Shown here piece after piece: positions 28,401 through 35,886 of a stretch of 39,756 nt of DNA. The DNA is from an uncultured bacterium (GTDB taxonomy: Bacteria; UBP6; UBA1177), in NCBI GenBank assembly GCA_947305505.1, contig CAMZDX010000006.1, positions 1 to 39,756 on the forward strand, written 5' to 3'. The position numbers and the translations under genes were made by a program. Numbering within the stretch: the stretch's first letter is position 1; each line of letters begins with the position of its first letter. The notes under the pieces were generated by a model that saw nothing but the letters and a program-made list of their open reading frames with translations, searched no databases and was not told the DNA's origin.

Positions 28401-29154
28401 AAGTTTTGTTACCAAGTCATATTCAAATCAATCGGTTGTCATAGATAACAATTCAGGACTTATGTGGCAACAAGAAATGTCTGACTATACAACATGGGGA
28501 TACGCTAAGAGCTATTGTGATAATTTGACTTACGCCGGATTTGACGACTGGCGTTTGCCTACATCACTTGAACTTTTTACAATTCATAATATAGGCTCAG
28601 ACTCTGTCGAAACAAATTTTCAAGCCTCCTCTAGATTGTGGAGTTCCGATAAGGATGTAACTAACGATACTAAGGCTTGGCGTTTTAATGGGAGCAGCCT
28701 CTCGAGCCTTGATTATAATAATAATGCAGGTGTTCTGTGTGTGAGAGGAACAACTATGCCATCTTCAACACTAACTTCCTCCACAAACAACGGAGATGTT
28801 ATCGTAACAGACAATAAAACTGGTTTAATCTGGCAGAAAACCATTTCATCGAACTCTTTTGCTTATGTAAATGCACTTGCCTACTGTCAAAATCTTGAAT
28901 ACGCAGGATATTCGGACTGGCGGCTTCCCAACAGAAATGAACTTGCATCGCTTGTGAATTATAAAAAATCCAATCCTGCTTCCAATTTTCCCAATATGCC
29001 GTCAGAAGAATTCTGGACTTCTTCAGCTGAATATGAAAGTATACCCTTTGGTTTTTATGTTGATTTCAGCAATGGCAAAATAGATACCCGTTCTTTGACA
29101 GGTACGAGTTCGAACCAATTACGTGTCCGCTGTGTCCGAGGCGGTTCAAATTAA
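22402..29154 (+). CDS. Giant modular lipoprotein: acidic tether, GGDPIM nonapeptide array, Cys-rich repeats, DUF4215-like motifs, four DUF1566/Lcl-like domains
   Basis: ORF opens at 22201, but GGGAGGG + ATG at 22402 gives MRKLFSFFAVLTVLLFMLACGGGGKGKETIETDEDTTDVEISD... (lipoprotein signal). Repeated 'DWRLPNRNELASLV...EFWTSS...VLCVR' units match DUF1566/Lcl style. Confidence 0.85.
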   Translation: MRKLFSFFAVLTVLLFMLACGGGGKGKETIETDEDTTDVEISDNDSDGAEISDSDDDSDDIEISDEDSDNPEATENHQFSGAYQVESSVSGVSVAIVECGKTIELASGKTDASGKFSFNADISADKTYCITANGFASCFKGLSDHVANISEITTAAYLVDKTCENIRKSETRVRNYAKLGTGKWLGELDYSRLSGIKTGLKLLSSFLNTTDPKTLSEKIADDVQKTEGYDFEKFFNGFKISSDKKEVVINTANPESNEVSLNIEGGSDVVAEGFKIVWTALNKTAEAATHKIKSTEPGEYTVRSKLVDDGGDPIMISEDSSTILFLLEKISGTIDVSDMSKHISHYIDNGIYAVIPKNTVITKDGNKVNTLTYTIMMTGDGSQISRIDFGPEGTTFTGDALYFVYELGTVFGGDPIMLSATRSNSDDTSDVMQSAGGDPIMLEAGGDPIMFSAGGDPIMQIARSAGGDPIMQSAGGDPIMNAAGGDPIMNAAGGDPIMTSAAGDPIMSTAAGDPIMLGTSSSVMVAKTNHFSGFQLNSTSLPVSAADLISKWCGDYYYQNYSPVEFIRRGIEKFKPAGDDKTDLLNYFQCPASGETPLYELESDLYELFNKPLGYQRNINLIENLYYVSEFYNRMLAKKENGDAVAAVKNGLELRSAIATLFTSTDAFNRSSTLTGLFDSSDIPLTYSGVTPADYSADALSALTGLSELNDKYAATKKEVMIFANYVMTSSKGPDFSSVSSALTPDQFVCAWFNGTAAGCNKVYTLNENGRVALNGTAVSLADAEQIFAKFFMPMNSRLSDEEKLNLFRTYYLVLRYVGTIFGNSSKIQELNDRLLETAYLVFDGINKNKNAVSIVDTFDASAHTVSVLADGIMETRPYLNKLSNLTDKISLNAATPANVEKVLIKIEGYAHEKASENGAVYYKPTGSLKEKSIILTPGALTAGLKPLKELLGSDNVDELGDITGKMTVVVNSKISGKPYSTQKTYDFLIYKESAGVDSKPVPSNISVFLADSDGNQLPVDSNPGIILNPGNKVLYPNESGLIYIQNLAPATYTLNAFADGYYTKTSSVNVPENSNFGIEIRLDKEISSSAEATLKIKVSIETQKHPNTVYIQIYDEDMVLTANESTVFGESGYADIDISIAAGRYTLLAVGEEMYNYIEDLTVYEGKNNLKEITVVAKNACGNGIVDSAEECEPSVSGSTLEVRCGDIYPAATNPDKTATCNKTTCTFDKSQCGKASVCGDGVIDNGEGCDGGSKACSEISGFGSSNGMAPCAANCSDWITKDNCSRKTASCGTLPENALWNDGLGKFAQTYNGSKWIPETPEPAARYGLTRDECVFSCKKGYKWNENTSECLPDPLSLANICTGETKCFNNTSATAECPAYGTPLFGQDAQYAKLGYCTPHSLEISGDIVVDSFTHYEWQKSASTSAMNWADADAYCAGLNDENTGSSAIWRIPAPQELLTIIDSGRINPALDTNFFTAQSAFWSTGDAKNSGNAWSVTADGALDSVEVSKTNYVLCVRINEHDTVSERFDDTADETVKDTESGLMWLKNYTSSKTWQEALSHCENSIAGGHTDWRLPNRNELASLVDYTVNSGVMSSFPGIATKEFWTSTSSLSEPAKAWPVDFDSGRIIADSKSETHYVLCVRNDSACFGDDCADPCRFDPCRNTVNSTGVCTAEEDGNGYSCVCYSGYEWKAELSKCVLHDEITKGCDIDKLPENAVWNTVGTITQYPDGHGNWYPSTVPEYNETPSTSECRFKCRDHYTWDYDLLKCMLDKKIAQCTGTLPGHAVWTVSQIVQEWSPSDSAWMPRTTDLDYGENENENKCTFHCKEHYSYKNNSCEADTQYKNCTGKPSNAEWNPPSGGAITQTWTDNNGWQPPLTATYNTEPNSNECRFKCADDSFWNSSSSQCINPCWKDPCSKVSNTNGLCRPFAWDIYYCECNDNYFWNGSAYKTPFPLGNICTGQKKCYNNAQEITCPSSSSAGWYGQDPQYTSKCKARSFVTKSYSNQSVVIDNNSGLMWQQEMSDYTTWGYAKSYCDNLTYAGFDDWRLPTSLELFTIHNIGSDSVETNFQASSRLWSSDKDVTNDTKAWRFNGSSLSSLDYNNNAGVLCVRGTTMPSSTLTSSTNNGDVIVTDNKTGLIWQKTISSNSFAYVNALAYCQNLEYAGYSDWRLPNRNELASLVNYKKSNPASNFPNMPSEEFWTSSAEYESIPFGFYVDFSNGKIDTRSLTGTSSNQLRVRCVRGGSN
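23329..23949 (+). repeat. Eleven GGDPIM/AGDPIM motifs; the last nine form an array with mainly 27-nt (9-aa) period
   Basis: DGGDPIM (23329), FGGDPIM (23635), then from 23704: AGGDPIMLE AGGDPIMFS AGGDPIMQIARS AGGDPIMQS AGGDPIMNA AGGDPIMNA AGGDPIMTS AAGDPIMST AAGDPIMLG. Confidence 0.95.
26278..28145 (+). repeat. Four copies of a ~63-aa Cys/Trp module within the giant lipoprotein
   Basis: Copies begin near 26278 (CGTLPENALWN...), 27535 (CDIDKLPENAVWN...), 27745 (CTGTLPGHAVWT...), 27949 (CTGKPSNAEWN...); each ends '(E/K)C.F.C...Y/F.W....C'. Confidence 0.8.
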
Positions 29155-29161
29155 GCGGATG
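29126..29161 (+). repeat. Direct repeat copy 1: 3' end of the giant lipoprotein gene (RCVRGGSN*)
   Basis: TCCGCTGTGTCCGAGGCGGTTCAAATTAAGCGGATG; 33/36 identical to 30186-30221. Confidence 0.9.
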
Positions 29162-29357
29162 CGCACCGCGGGGGATGCCACTAATGTTCCGCATTGACGA
29201 CCTGAAAATCTGGTGGTGATGGGACTCACAAATTCCGCAGAATTTCCATAAAGCAGCCATTCTAAATAAAGATTAATTTATCACAATATTTAACTTCAAT
29301 TTCTTAAAATTTTTACTACAATATCTAGATTTTTGTTTTTAATTTAGGAGTTTTTAA

Positions 29358-30185
29358 ATGAAGAAAGAAGAAATTGAAAATCTTTTTAACAGCTACGAAG
29401 AGGCAGTATGCAAAATCGAGGAAACCGAGTGCTGGAGCGCAAGAGACCTGCAAAAACTGTTCGGATACAGCCTTTGGCAGAACTTCTGCAAAGTGATTGA
29501 AAAAGCCAAAGAAGCTTGTCGGAACGTGTGTCAGCAAGTCTCAGACCATTTTATTGACGTCAATAAGATGGTCGTACTTGGTTCAGGCGCGGAAAGAGAA
29601 GTAGATGACATCATGCTCACACGTTACGCCTGTTATCTTGTGGCACAGAACGGTGATCCGAGAAAACCGCAGATAGCTTTCGCGCAAACATATTTCGCGG
29701 TGCAGACCCGCCGTGCCGAACTGATAGAACAGCGGCTGTTGGAAGTCGAGCGTGTCAGAGCCCGTGCAAAATTGCAGGAAACCGAGAAAAAACTTTCTGG
29801 AATACTTTATGAACGCGGCGTGAACGAACAGACTTTTGCCATAATCCGTTCAAAAGGCGATCAGGCGCTTTTCCGGCTCAGCACGAACATGATGAAACAG
29901 CGCATGGGCATACCGCAGGCGCGTCCGCTCGCCGATTTTCTGCCTACAATCAGCATTAAAGCCAAGGATTTTGCCGCCGAAATGACAAGCGTCAATGTGC
30001 AGGCAAAGGATCTGCAAGGAGAAAACGCAATCACTGAAGAACATGTCGAAAACAATGCAGCCGTCCGCAAAATGCTTATTGACCGCGGCATCATCCCCGA
30101 AGAACTTCCTCCGTCAGAAGATGTGAAAAAAGTGGAACGCCGTCTGGCGAAAGAAGAAAAAAAGCTGCTGAAAAACAAGGAATAA
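29358..30185 (+). CDS. dinD: DNA-damage-inducible protein D-like (DinD) protein
   Basis: [31 protein letters not shown]...[45 protein letters not shown]...; preceded by TTTAGGAGTTTTTAA. Confidence 0.88.
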   Translation: MKKEEIENLFNSYEEAVCKIEETECWSARDLQKLFGYSLWQNFCKVIEKAKEACRNVCQQVSDHFIDVNKMVVLGSGAEREVDDIMLTRYACYLVAQNGDPRKPQIAFAQTYFAVQTRRAELIEQRLLEVERVRARAKLQETEKKLSGILYERGVNEQTFAIIRSKGDQALFRLSTNMMKQRMGIPQARPLADFLPTISIKAKDFAAEMTSVNVQAKDLQGENAITEEHVENNAAVRKMLIDRGIIPEELPPSEDVKKVERRLAKEEKKLLKNKE

Positions 30186-30221
30186 TCCGCTGTGTCCGTG
30201 GTGGTTCAAATTAAGCGAATG
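30186..30221 (+). pseudogene. Direct repeat copy 2: orphan 3' end of a second DUF1566-type gene (RCVRGGSN*)
   Basis: TCCGCTGTGTCCGTGGTGGTTCAAATTAAGCGAATG begins at the first base after the dinD stop; the two coding mismatches (CGA/CGT, GGC/GGT) are synonymous in the RCVRGGSN frame. Confidence 0.6.
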
Positions 30222-30347
30222 GACCCATCAGAGTTGCGGCGACAGTATTCCGGAACCGCAGTGCCCGTAAGGTGTGGAGTGATCCGATTTAAGAGGTATT
30301 TTCCGACAGAATCCTATTAGTTTCAGGCGAGCTGCCAGAGTCAAATA

Positions 30348-33300
30348 CTACCCGTAAATGAATCCTCTTCTGCCGTCGATAGTGAGCGTGCAGAGGACGT
30401 TTTTCGTTTCTCCGCCGAAGGTGAATGTTTTGTTGACTTCGTCTAATGTGAGTGATTTGCAGTTGACGACACCGATCTTGCCGAGGCGAACTGCCGTGAC
30501 AGCCGCATGAGATGTAGCTCCTCCGCGGGAAGTCAAAAGTCCGTCCGCTTCGAAGATCATGTCGATATCGTCACTGACTGTGTCTGGACGCATAACGATG
30601 ATCTTTTCGCCGGGATAAAGTTTTTTGCACTTTTCGATATCTTCCATAGAGAAAACGACTCTTCCGGTGAGGACGTTGTTGCCAATGCCCGTTCCCTCGC
30701 CTATCAGCTGCAGATTGTCGGGAACGAGCTCTTCCTGCATAAGGTCGTTCTGGTGGTACGAGCGGATCTGAAGTATGTGAAGATCCTGTTTTTTCGAGGT
30801 TTCAAATGTGAACTCTATCTCCTGATGACCGAAACCGCGCTTGTTGATAAGCTCGACTGAAATATCATTAAGTGCCGAATATATTTCAGGAAAATCTTTT
30901 TCCATACTGATATCGGGAGCGTTTTTCATCTCAAGTCTCTGTTTTTCTGAAACAGGATACGGGTGAACAAGTCCGCCGACGATGTCCTCGCCCTGAGAAC
31001 ACATTACGAAATCACCGTAAAGGCAGACTTTCCGGCCTCTGCCGTTTGGTTCCCGCGTGAAAACGACGCCTGTTCCGGAGTCGTAGTTGATGTTTCCGAG
31101 CACCATTTTCTGAACGATGACAGCCGTTCCCCACTCGCTTGCGATGTGCAGTTTGTCGCGGTAAACCAAAGCGCGGCGCGAATTCCACGAATCGAAAACC
31201 GCGTGTATCGAAGTGAAAAGCTGCTTGTGGAGATTCTGCTCGAATTTTACTTTCTGACTGTCGAGGATCTTCATGTATTCCTTGGCAACTAGTTTCATGA
31301 CTTCAGGTTTGAAACCGATCTTTTTCTCGACTTTGTAAACCTTTTTGAAATCGGCAATGACAGCGTCGAAAAGGTCACGGTCGATGCCGAAATTCATGCC
31401 CCATGTCTGGATAAGCCGGCGATAGCAGTCCCACGAAGTCCAGCCGTAGTTTTCCTTTTTGGCGAGCTGTTCGACAAATTCGTCGTTCATTCCGACATTG
31501 AGGAAGGTGTTCATCGCGCCCGGCATCGACATTGCTGAACCGCTGCGCACCGAAAGCATGAGCGGATTGTTCGGGTTACCGTACTGAAGCCCCGTTTTTT
31601 CCTCCAGAATACCCAGTTCATCAGATATCGTGGTATAGATCTCCTTTTCGATTTCAGGGTGTTTCATCAAAGCCTCGCGACGTCTGAAAAGCTCGGTCGT
31701 TAGAATGAATCCGTGCGGAACAGGCATTCCGTAAGCCTTGATTTTTTTAAGGAAATATCCTTTCGCACCGAAGAAGACCTGGTTGTCGAGCTCGTCATCC
31801 TTCTTGTCGATTTCAGAAATTATCGATTTGCGCTTGTAGGTCATGATCATGTGGATGTCTTCCTGCGTCAGATTCTTCGGAATACCGTGCAGGATCGAAA
31901 GGACATAGTTTATCAGGCTGTCGATCTGCTGCATGAGGAATGACGAAGAAATGATGTCGCGGTAGAATTCCTCGCTCTTTTTGTGGATGATCTTCTCTCT
32001 GTCTTTTTCCGATGAAACGGTGAGATTGTGCTTTTCGATATACTGTTCGAGAACGATTTTCAGGTTCGGATCGTGGATCCCGAGGAAATAGTCGTAGACG
32101 ATCTTGCTCAGATCCTCGGCGAAGAATTCAAAAATGTTTGTGTACTGATGTAGCGAGAAACTTGAGGATACAAGGCTGTATTCGAGCATTTTAAGGTCGG
32201 AATTGAAGTTTTCGCTCGTTATACCGCCGAGTTCCAGACCTTCTCTGAAAAGTTCGAGGATCTCGCATGTTTCTCTGAGATTATCGGCTGAGACATACGG
32301 AAGTTTCGTCGTGGAGACAAGACGCTCGACCATCGTGGAAACAAGCTGCTCCATCCTGTAGATCATGCCCAGCGCTTCGAATTTCGGCTCGCGGTATTCG
32401 CCGTACATCGAAGGAATTCCTATCGCGATATGGCGTTTGTAATATATATTTTCGACGCCTTCAGTCTGCTCTTCCGAAAGAACGGTCTTTTTGAGAGCCG
32501 ACATGATTTTGAAAGCGATCCTGACTGCGCTTTTCCAATCCTCGGCAGCCATTGCAGCTTCGAACTCATCGATCGTAGCCTGATGTATATACGTGATTTT
32601 CTTAAGCTTTTTAGCAATATCACCGGGATTGAGATAATATTTTTCCTTGAGAAGCAGATAAATATTGAACAAATATCCGACTTTCTTCTGCTCGACTTCG
32701 TGCCCTGCACCGAAATCGGCGATGATTTTCTCGACTTCCGCAGGTTTCATCGTGAAAAGCGTTTCGTAGTCGCCTCCGACTCTGCTCGTTACAAAACGGG
32801 CAACTTCGTGCAGACCTTCGTACATTTCGCCTGTCGGCTCAAGGGTTTCGTAAATCTCGTTCGGAATTTTGTTCTGAAGATGTTCCTTTTTGCCGGTTAG
32901 CCAGAAAACAAAGACATCTTTTGCAAGCTGGATGTGGGTATTGTTGCTCTCAGCGTGGATCTGCTTTCTCAAGAAGTGCGTGAGCAGATCCTTTCTGTGG
33001 CATATCTCGTCGATCGCGGTCGAAATCTTTCTGAGTTCCCCTTCTGCACCGATCTCGTTGAAGTAAACCGGGAAGAGAACTGCGATCTGACGCGCAATGT
33101 GGTAAGCCGGTGCGATCTGGCTGTTCAAAAATTTCGTGACATCGCTCTGGAAAAGGTCGGTATCGGAAATAAAAACGCCGCCGATACGAAGGTTTACAAG
33201 AAGAGCAGAAAGAAGTTTCGTGCTTTTCGACGGGTTTACTTCGATTATTTCAAGCCAGGTCCTGATGTTTTTGACGTGGTTTTTATCGACTATCATCTGC

Positions 33301-34430
33301 CAGTCGGAGTTGACTCCCTTAAGCTCGGGATAAACAAATCCGAAGCGGATCACGGCATCGAAAAAGTGGTCGCATATCGCTGCGCCGCCGCGTTTTACTA
33401 TCTCTTTTCCCAAAGTTTTAACGCAGTCTAAGATAGCGCTCTGGAAAAGCTCGCGAACCGGCTTGAAGAAGTCGAACATTCTCGTTATAAAGCGTTTTGC
33501 CTCGCCCGCATCGTCAATTGAAACGATTTTCAAAGTTCTGTTGAGGTCGAAAAGAAGGTATTCTCGCAGACTTTCCATAGACGAGAAATCGAGAAGGTAG
33601 AAAATGTAGTAGATTTTGCAGATCGGAGTGGGAATAAAGTCGATCGTGTTGCGGAATCTGTCTGTAAAAAACGTGTAGTCCGGCAGTTTGAAGAAGTCTT
33701 CGCACTTTTCAGCCTTCTCTATCCCCTCTTCGCACTCGGTGAAAAGCTCCGGCGGAAACTGAGAAAGGATCGCGTTTTCGATTTCAAGCGCCTCGTCTCC
33801 GTGCTCGATCTTCCTGTTTTCAAGCCAGTCCGAGAATGACTGGATGTTTTTCCAGTAGTCTAAATTTATCGTCATAACGCGCTTGAGCATTTTGAAGATC
33901 CTCTCGCTGAAGCGCTCGTCTTTACAGATCTCGGCAACATATTTTTTAAGAGAACTCGATGCTTCCATAAGCCCAGGATTGCCGTCTGCAAGAACCGTTT
34001 CGGTTATATCCAGAAAAGAGTTGAAAACTTCGTCCGAAATTTTGCTGCTCTGCATGATCTTGTAAAGCAGTTCCAAAACATTGAAAATCGTCTGGCGGAG
34101 CCTGTTGCGCTGCGGAATATCGAGCTTCTGCGAAAAAATCTGCATGAAGTATTCACCGAGAAGTTTCAGCAGTTTGTCACTCTCTTCAAGATCGGCAAAA
34201 ACCCACATGTTTTCAAGAGTTATCCAGCGGTAAGCCTCGATCACTTCGGTAAAATTGGGAAACGGGTGGTTGAGTTCGAGAAAGAAAGTCCTCATCCTTT
34301 TTTCAAGAAGAGGATGTTTTTCAACCGCACCGAGAATGAATTTTTCCTGCTCCGAAAATTCGTAACCCGCAACAAAAGTTTCGGCTAAATTGACTTTCAA
34401 AGCCTCCGAAGTTTTTATAACGCCTGACAT
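30348..34430 (-). CDS. PPDK/PEP-synthase-like protein: unknown N-terminal region + ATP-grasp + phospho-His swivel domain, no PEP/pyruvate TIM barrel
   Basis: 1360 aa; NPNNPLMLSVRSGSAMSMPGAMNTFLNVGMNDE (PPDK_N style), GLLTSRGGATSHAAVTAVRLGKIGVV (PEP-utilizers mobile domain), ending LTIDGRRGFIYG*. Confidence 0.82.
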   Translation of the reverse strand: MSGVIKTSEALKVNLAETFVAGYEFSEQEKFILGAVEKHPLLEKRMRTFFLELNHPFPNFTEVIEAYRWITLENMWVFADLEESDKLLKLLGEYFMQIFSQKLDIPQRNRLRQTIFNVLELLYKIMQSSKISDEVFNSFLDITETVLADGNPGLMEASSSLKKYVAEICKDERFSERIFKMLKRVMTINLDYWKNIQSFSDWLENRKIEHGDEALEIENAILSQFPPELFTECEEGIEKAEKCEDFFKLPDYTFFTDRFRNTIDFIPTPICKIYYIFYLLDFSSMESLREYLLFDLNRTLKIVSIDDAGEAKRFITRMFDFFKPVRELFQSAILDCVKTLGKEIVKRGGAAICDHFFDAVIRFGFVYPELKGVNSDWQMIVDKNHVKNIRTWLEIIEVNPSKSTKLLSALLVNLRIGGVFISDTDLFQSDVTKFLNSQIAPAYHIARQIAVLFPVYFNEIGAEGELRKISTAIDEICHRKDLLTHFLRKQIHAESNNTHIQLAKDVFVFWLTGKKEHLQNKIPNEIYETLEPTGEMYEGLHEVARFVTSRVGGDYETLFTMKPAEVEKIIADFGAGHEVEQKKVGYLFNIYLLLKEKYYLNPGDIAKKLKKITYIHQATIDEFEAAMAAEDWKSAVRIAFKIMSALKKTVLSEEQTEGVENIYYKRHIAIGIPSMYGEYREPKFEALGMIYRMEQLVSTMVERLVSTTKLPYVSADNLRETCEILELFREGLELGGITSENFNSDLKMLEYSLVSSSFSLHQYTNIFEFFAEDLSKIVYDYFLGIHDPNLKIVLEQYIEKHNLTVSSEKDREKIIHKKSEEFYRDIISSSFLMQQIDSLINYVLSILHGIPKNLTQEDIHMIMTYKRKSIISEIDKKDDELDNQVFFGAKGYFLKKIKAYGMPVPHGFILTTELFRRREALMKHPEIEKEIYTTISDELGILEEKTGLQYGNPNNPLMLSVRSGSAMSMPGAMNTFLNVGMNDEFVEQLAKKENYGWTSWDCYRRLIQTWGMNFGIDRDLFDAVIADFKKVYKVEKKIGFKPEVMKLVAKEYMKILDSQKVKFEQNLHKQLFTSIHAVFDSWNSRRALVYRDKLHIASEWGTAVIVQKMVLGNINYDSGTGVVFTREPNGRGRKVCLYGDFVMCSQGEDIVGGLVHPYPVSEKQRLEMKNAPDISMEKDFPEIYSALNDISVELINKRGFGHQEIEFTFETSKKQDLHILQIRSYHQNDLMQEELVPDNLQLIGEGTGIGNNVLTGRVVFSMEDIEKCKKLYPGEKIIVMRPDTVSDDIDMIFEADGLLTSRGGATSHAAVTAVRLGKIGVVNCKSLTLDEVNKTFTFGGETKNVLCTLTIDGRRGFIYG

Positions 34431-34453
34431 AAAGACCTCCCAATCTATAAAAA

Positions 34454-35770
34454 TTAACGTAAAATATCGGCAATAAAATCAGTTCCTTCGCGTGAAACTA
34501 TCCTGCATTTGAGGCAGCTTCCCTCTTTTTCGTCCTCAAGGTTCGTGATGATGGTTATCCCGTCGATCTCAGGCGCCTGATTCCAGCATCTGCCGACCGG
34601 AACCTTGAGTTCGGGATCGATCCCTTCGTAAAGCACTTCGACTTCTTTGCCTACAAAACGCTCAAGACGCTTTTCCATGCTTTCGTGGGCCGCTTTTTCG
34701 ATCTCAGCGAATCTCGCATCGGCCGTTTTTGCAGGAACAGCGCGCATTTTGAACGATGCTGAGAACTCTTCTTTCGAATATTTGAAGGCTCCGATATAGT
34801 CGAAAAACCCCTTTTCGATGAATGTTTTCAAAAGTTCGTGATTCTCTTTTTTCTCAGCCGGGAAAGAAGAGATCACCGTTGTCCTGAGAAGATAATCCTC
34901 TCCGAAAACATCTTTTATCATCTCTATCAAATTATAAATATCCTGCTCTGTGTAGCGCCTGTTCATCGCCTTTAAAACGGTGCTCGAAATATGCTGGATC
35001 GGCACTTCCAAGTAATTGTGCATTTTTTTGCAGTCTCTGATAGTTTCAAGAAGTTCGCGGTCGATCCCCGACGGATAGAGATACATCACGCGGAATCTGA
35101 AATTCCCTTTCAGCGCATTCAGCGAGCGTATGAGCTGTTTAAGCGACGAATTTGTCTTCGAGCCGTACTGCGTAGTGTCCTGCGCGATCACAACTATCTC
35201 TTTGACTCCTGTTTTTATCAGGTTTTCAGCCTCGGCAAGAATATCTTTCAGCGGACGTTCGCGGTATCTTCCGCGGATATAGGGAATCGAGCAATATGAG
35301 CAGAAGTTGTTGCATCCGTCGGCGATTTTGAGATAAGCCGTCCACGGCGAGAAAGTGAGAACGCGCTCCATAGAAGCGGTGTAGAGGAAATCCGACTGCC
35401 CTATTTTGCCGAGATAGCCCTTCTCCCAGTGAGCAGAAACTATTTTTTCGATATTCGGAAGGTCATTTACACCGAAAATAAAATCGGCTTCAGGCAGCAT
35501 CTCGCCCAAATTAGGATAAAGCTGCGGCATGCAGCCCATGACAGCGATCTTAGCACCCTTTTTAAGACTTGCGTGGAGATCAAAGAACGAGTTCACCGAC
35601 TCTTCCCTCGCGTCGTTGATGAAACTGCAGGTGTTGAGAATGACAAGGTCGGCTTTGTCTGAAGTTTCGGCAACGGCCCACCCTTTATTTACGAACTGAG
35701 CTATGACAATTTCGGAATCGACCCTGTTTTTCGGGCATCCCAAAGAACAGCAGAACAACTTTTTTTTCAT
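34454..35770 (-). CDS. rimO: Ribosomal protein S12 methylthiotransferase RimO
   Basis: CSLGCPKNRVDSEIVIAQF..., radical SAM ADGCNNFCSYCSIPYIRGRYRERP, C-terminal TRAM-like region. Confidence 0.95.
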   Translation of the reverse strand: MKKKLFCCSLGCPKNRVDSEIVIAQFVNKGWAVAETSDKADLVILNTCSFINDAREESVNSFFDLHASLKKGAKIAVMGCMPQLYPNLGEMLPEADFIFGVNDLPNIEKIVSAHWEKGYLGKIGQSDFLYTASMERVLTFSPWTAYLKIADGCNNFCSYCSIPYIRGRYRERPLKDILAEAENLIKTGVKEIVVIAQDTTQYGSKTNSSLKQLIRSLNALKGNFRFRVMYLYPSGIDRELLETIRDCKKMHNYLEVPIQHISSTVLKAMNRRYTEQDIYNLIEMIKDVFGEDYLLRTTVISSFPAEKKENHELLKTFIEKGFFDYIGAFKYSKEEFSASFKMRAVPAKTADARFAEIEKAAHESMEKRLERFVGKEVEVLYEGIDPELKVPVGRCWNQAPEIDGITIITNLEDEKEGSCLKCRIVSREGTDFIADILR

Positions 35771-35813
35771 AATATCCCTCCCAAAAGACCGGCCATGATT
35801 TTAAAAGAACGAC

Positions 35814-35841
35814 ATGACATTTGCAAAAAAATCCGTATACT
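35814..35841 (+). promoter_or_regulatory. Predicted promoter of the outer-membrane barrel gene
   Basis: ATGACA - 16 nt - TATACT followed by CGCCGCGCGTTTTTTG. Confidence 0.45.
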
Positions 35842-35886
35842 CGCCGCGCGTTTTTTGTTTTGCAGGCAACCGGATTCCGTTTTGAG

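Noticed and set aside
29275-29357. LexA/SOS box upstream of dinD
   Set aside because: No CTGT-N8-ACAG or GAAC-N4-GTTC type site seen; only an AT-rich region with a weak promoter and a short ATCTAGAT palindrome.
29126-30221. Diversity-generating retroelement (variable repeat/template repeat pair next to a DUF1566 C-terminus)
   Set aside because: No reverse transcriptase in the window, and mismatches are not concentrated at template adenines (two of three differ at T in the putative template).
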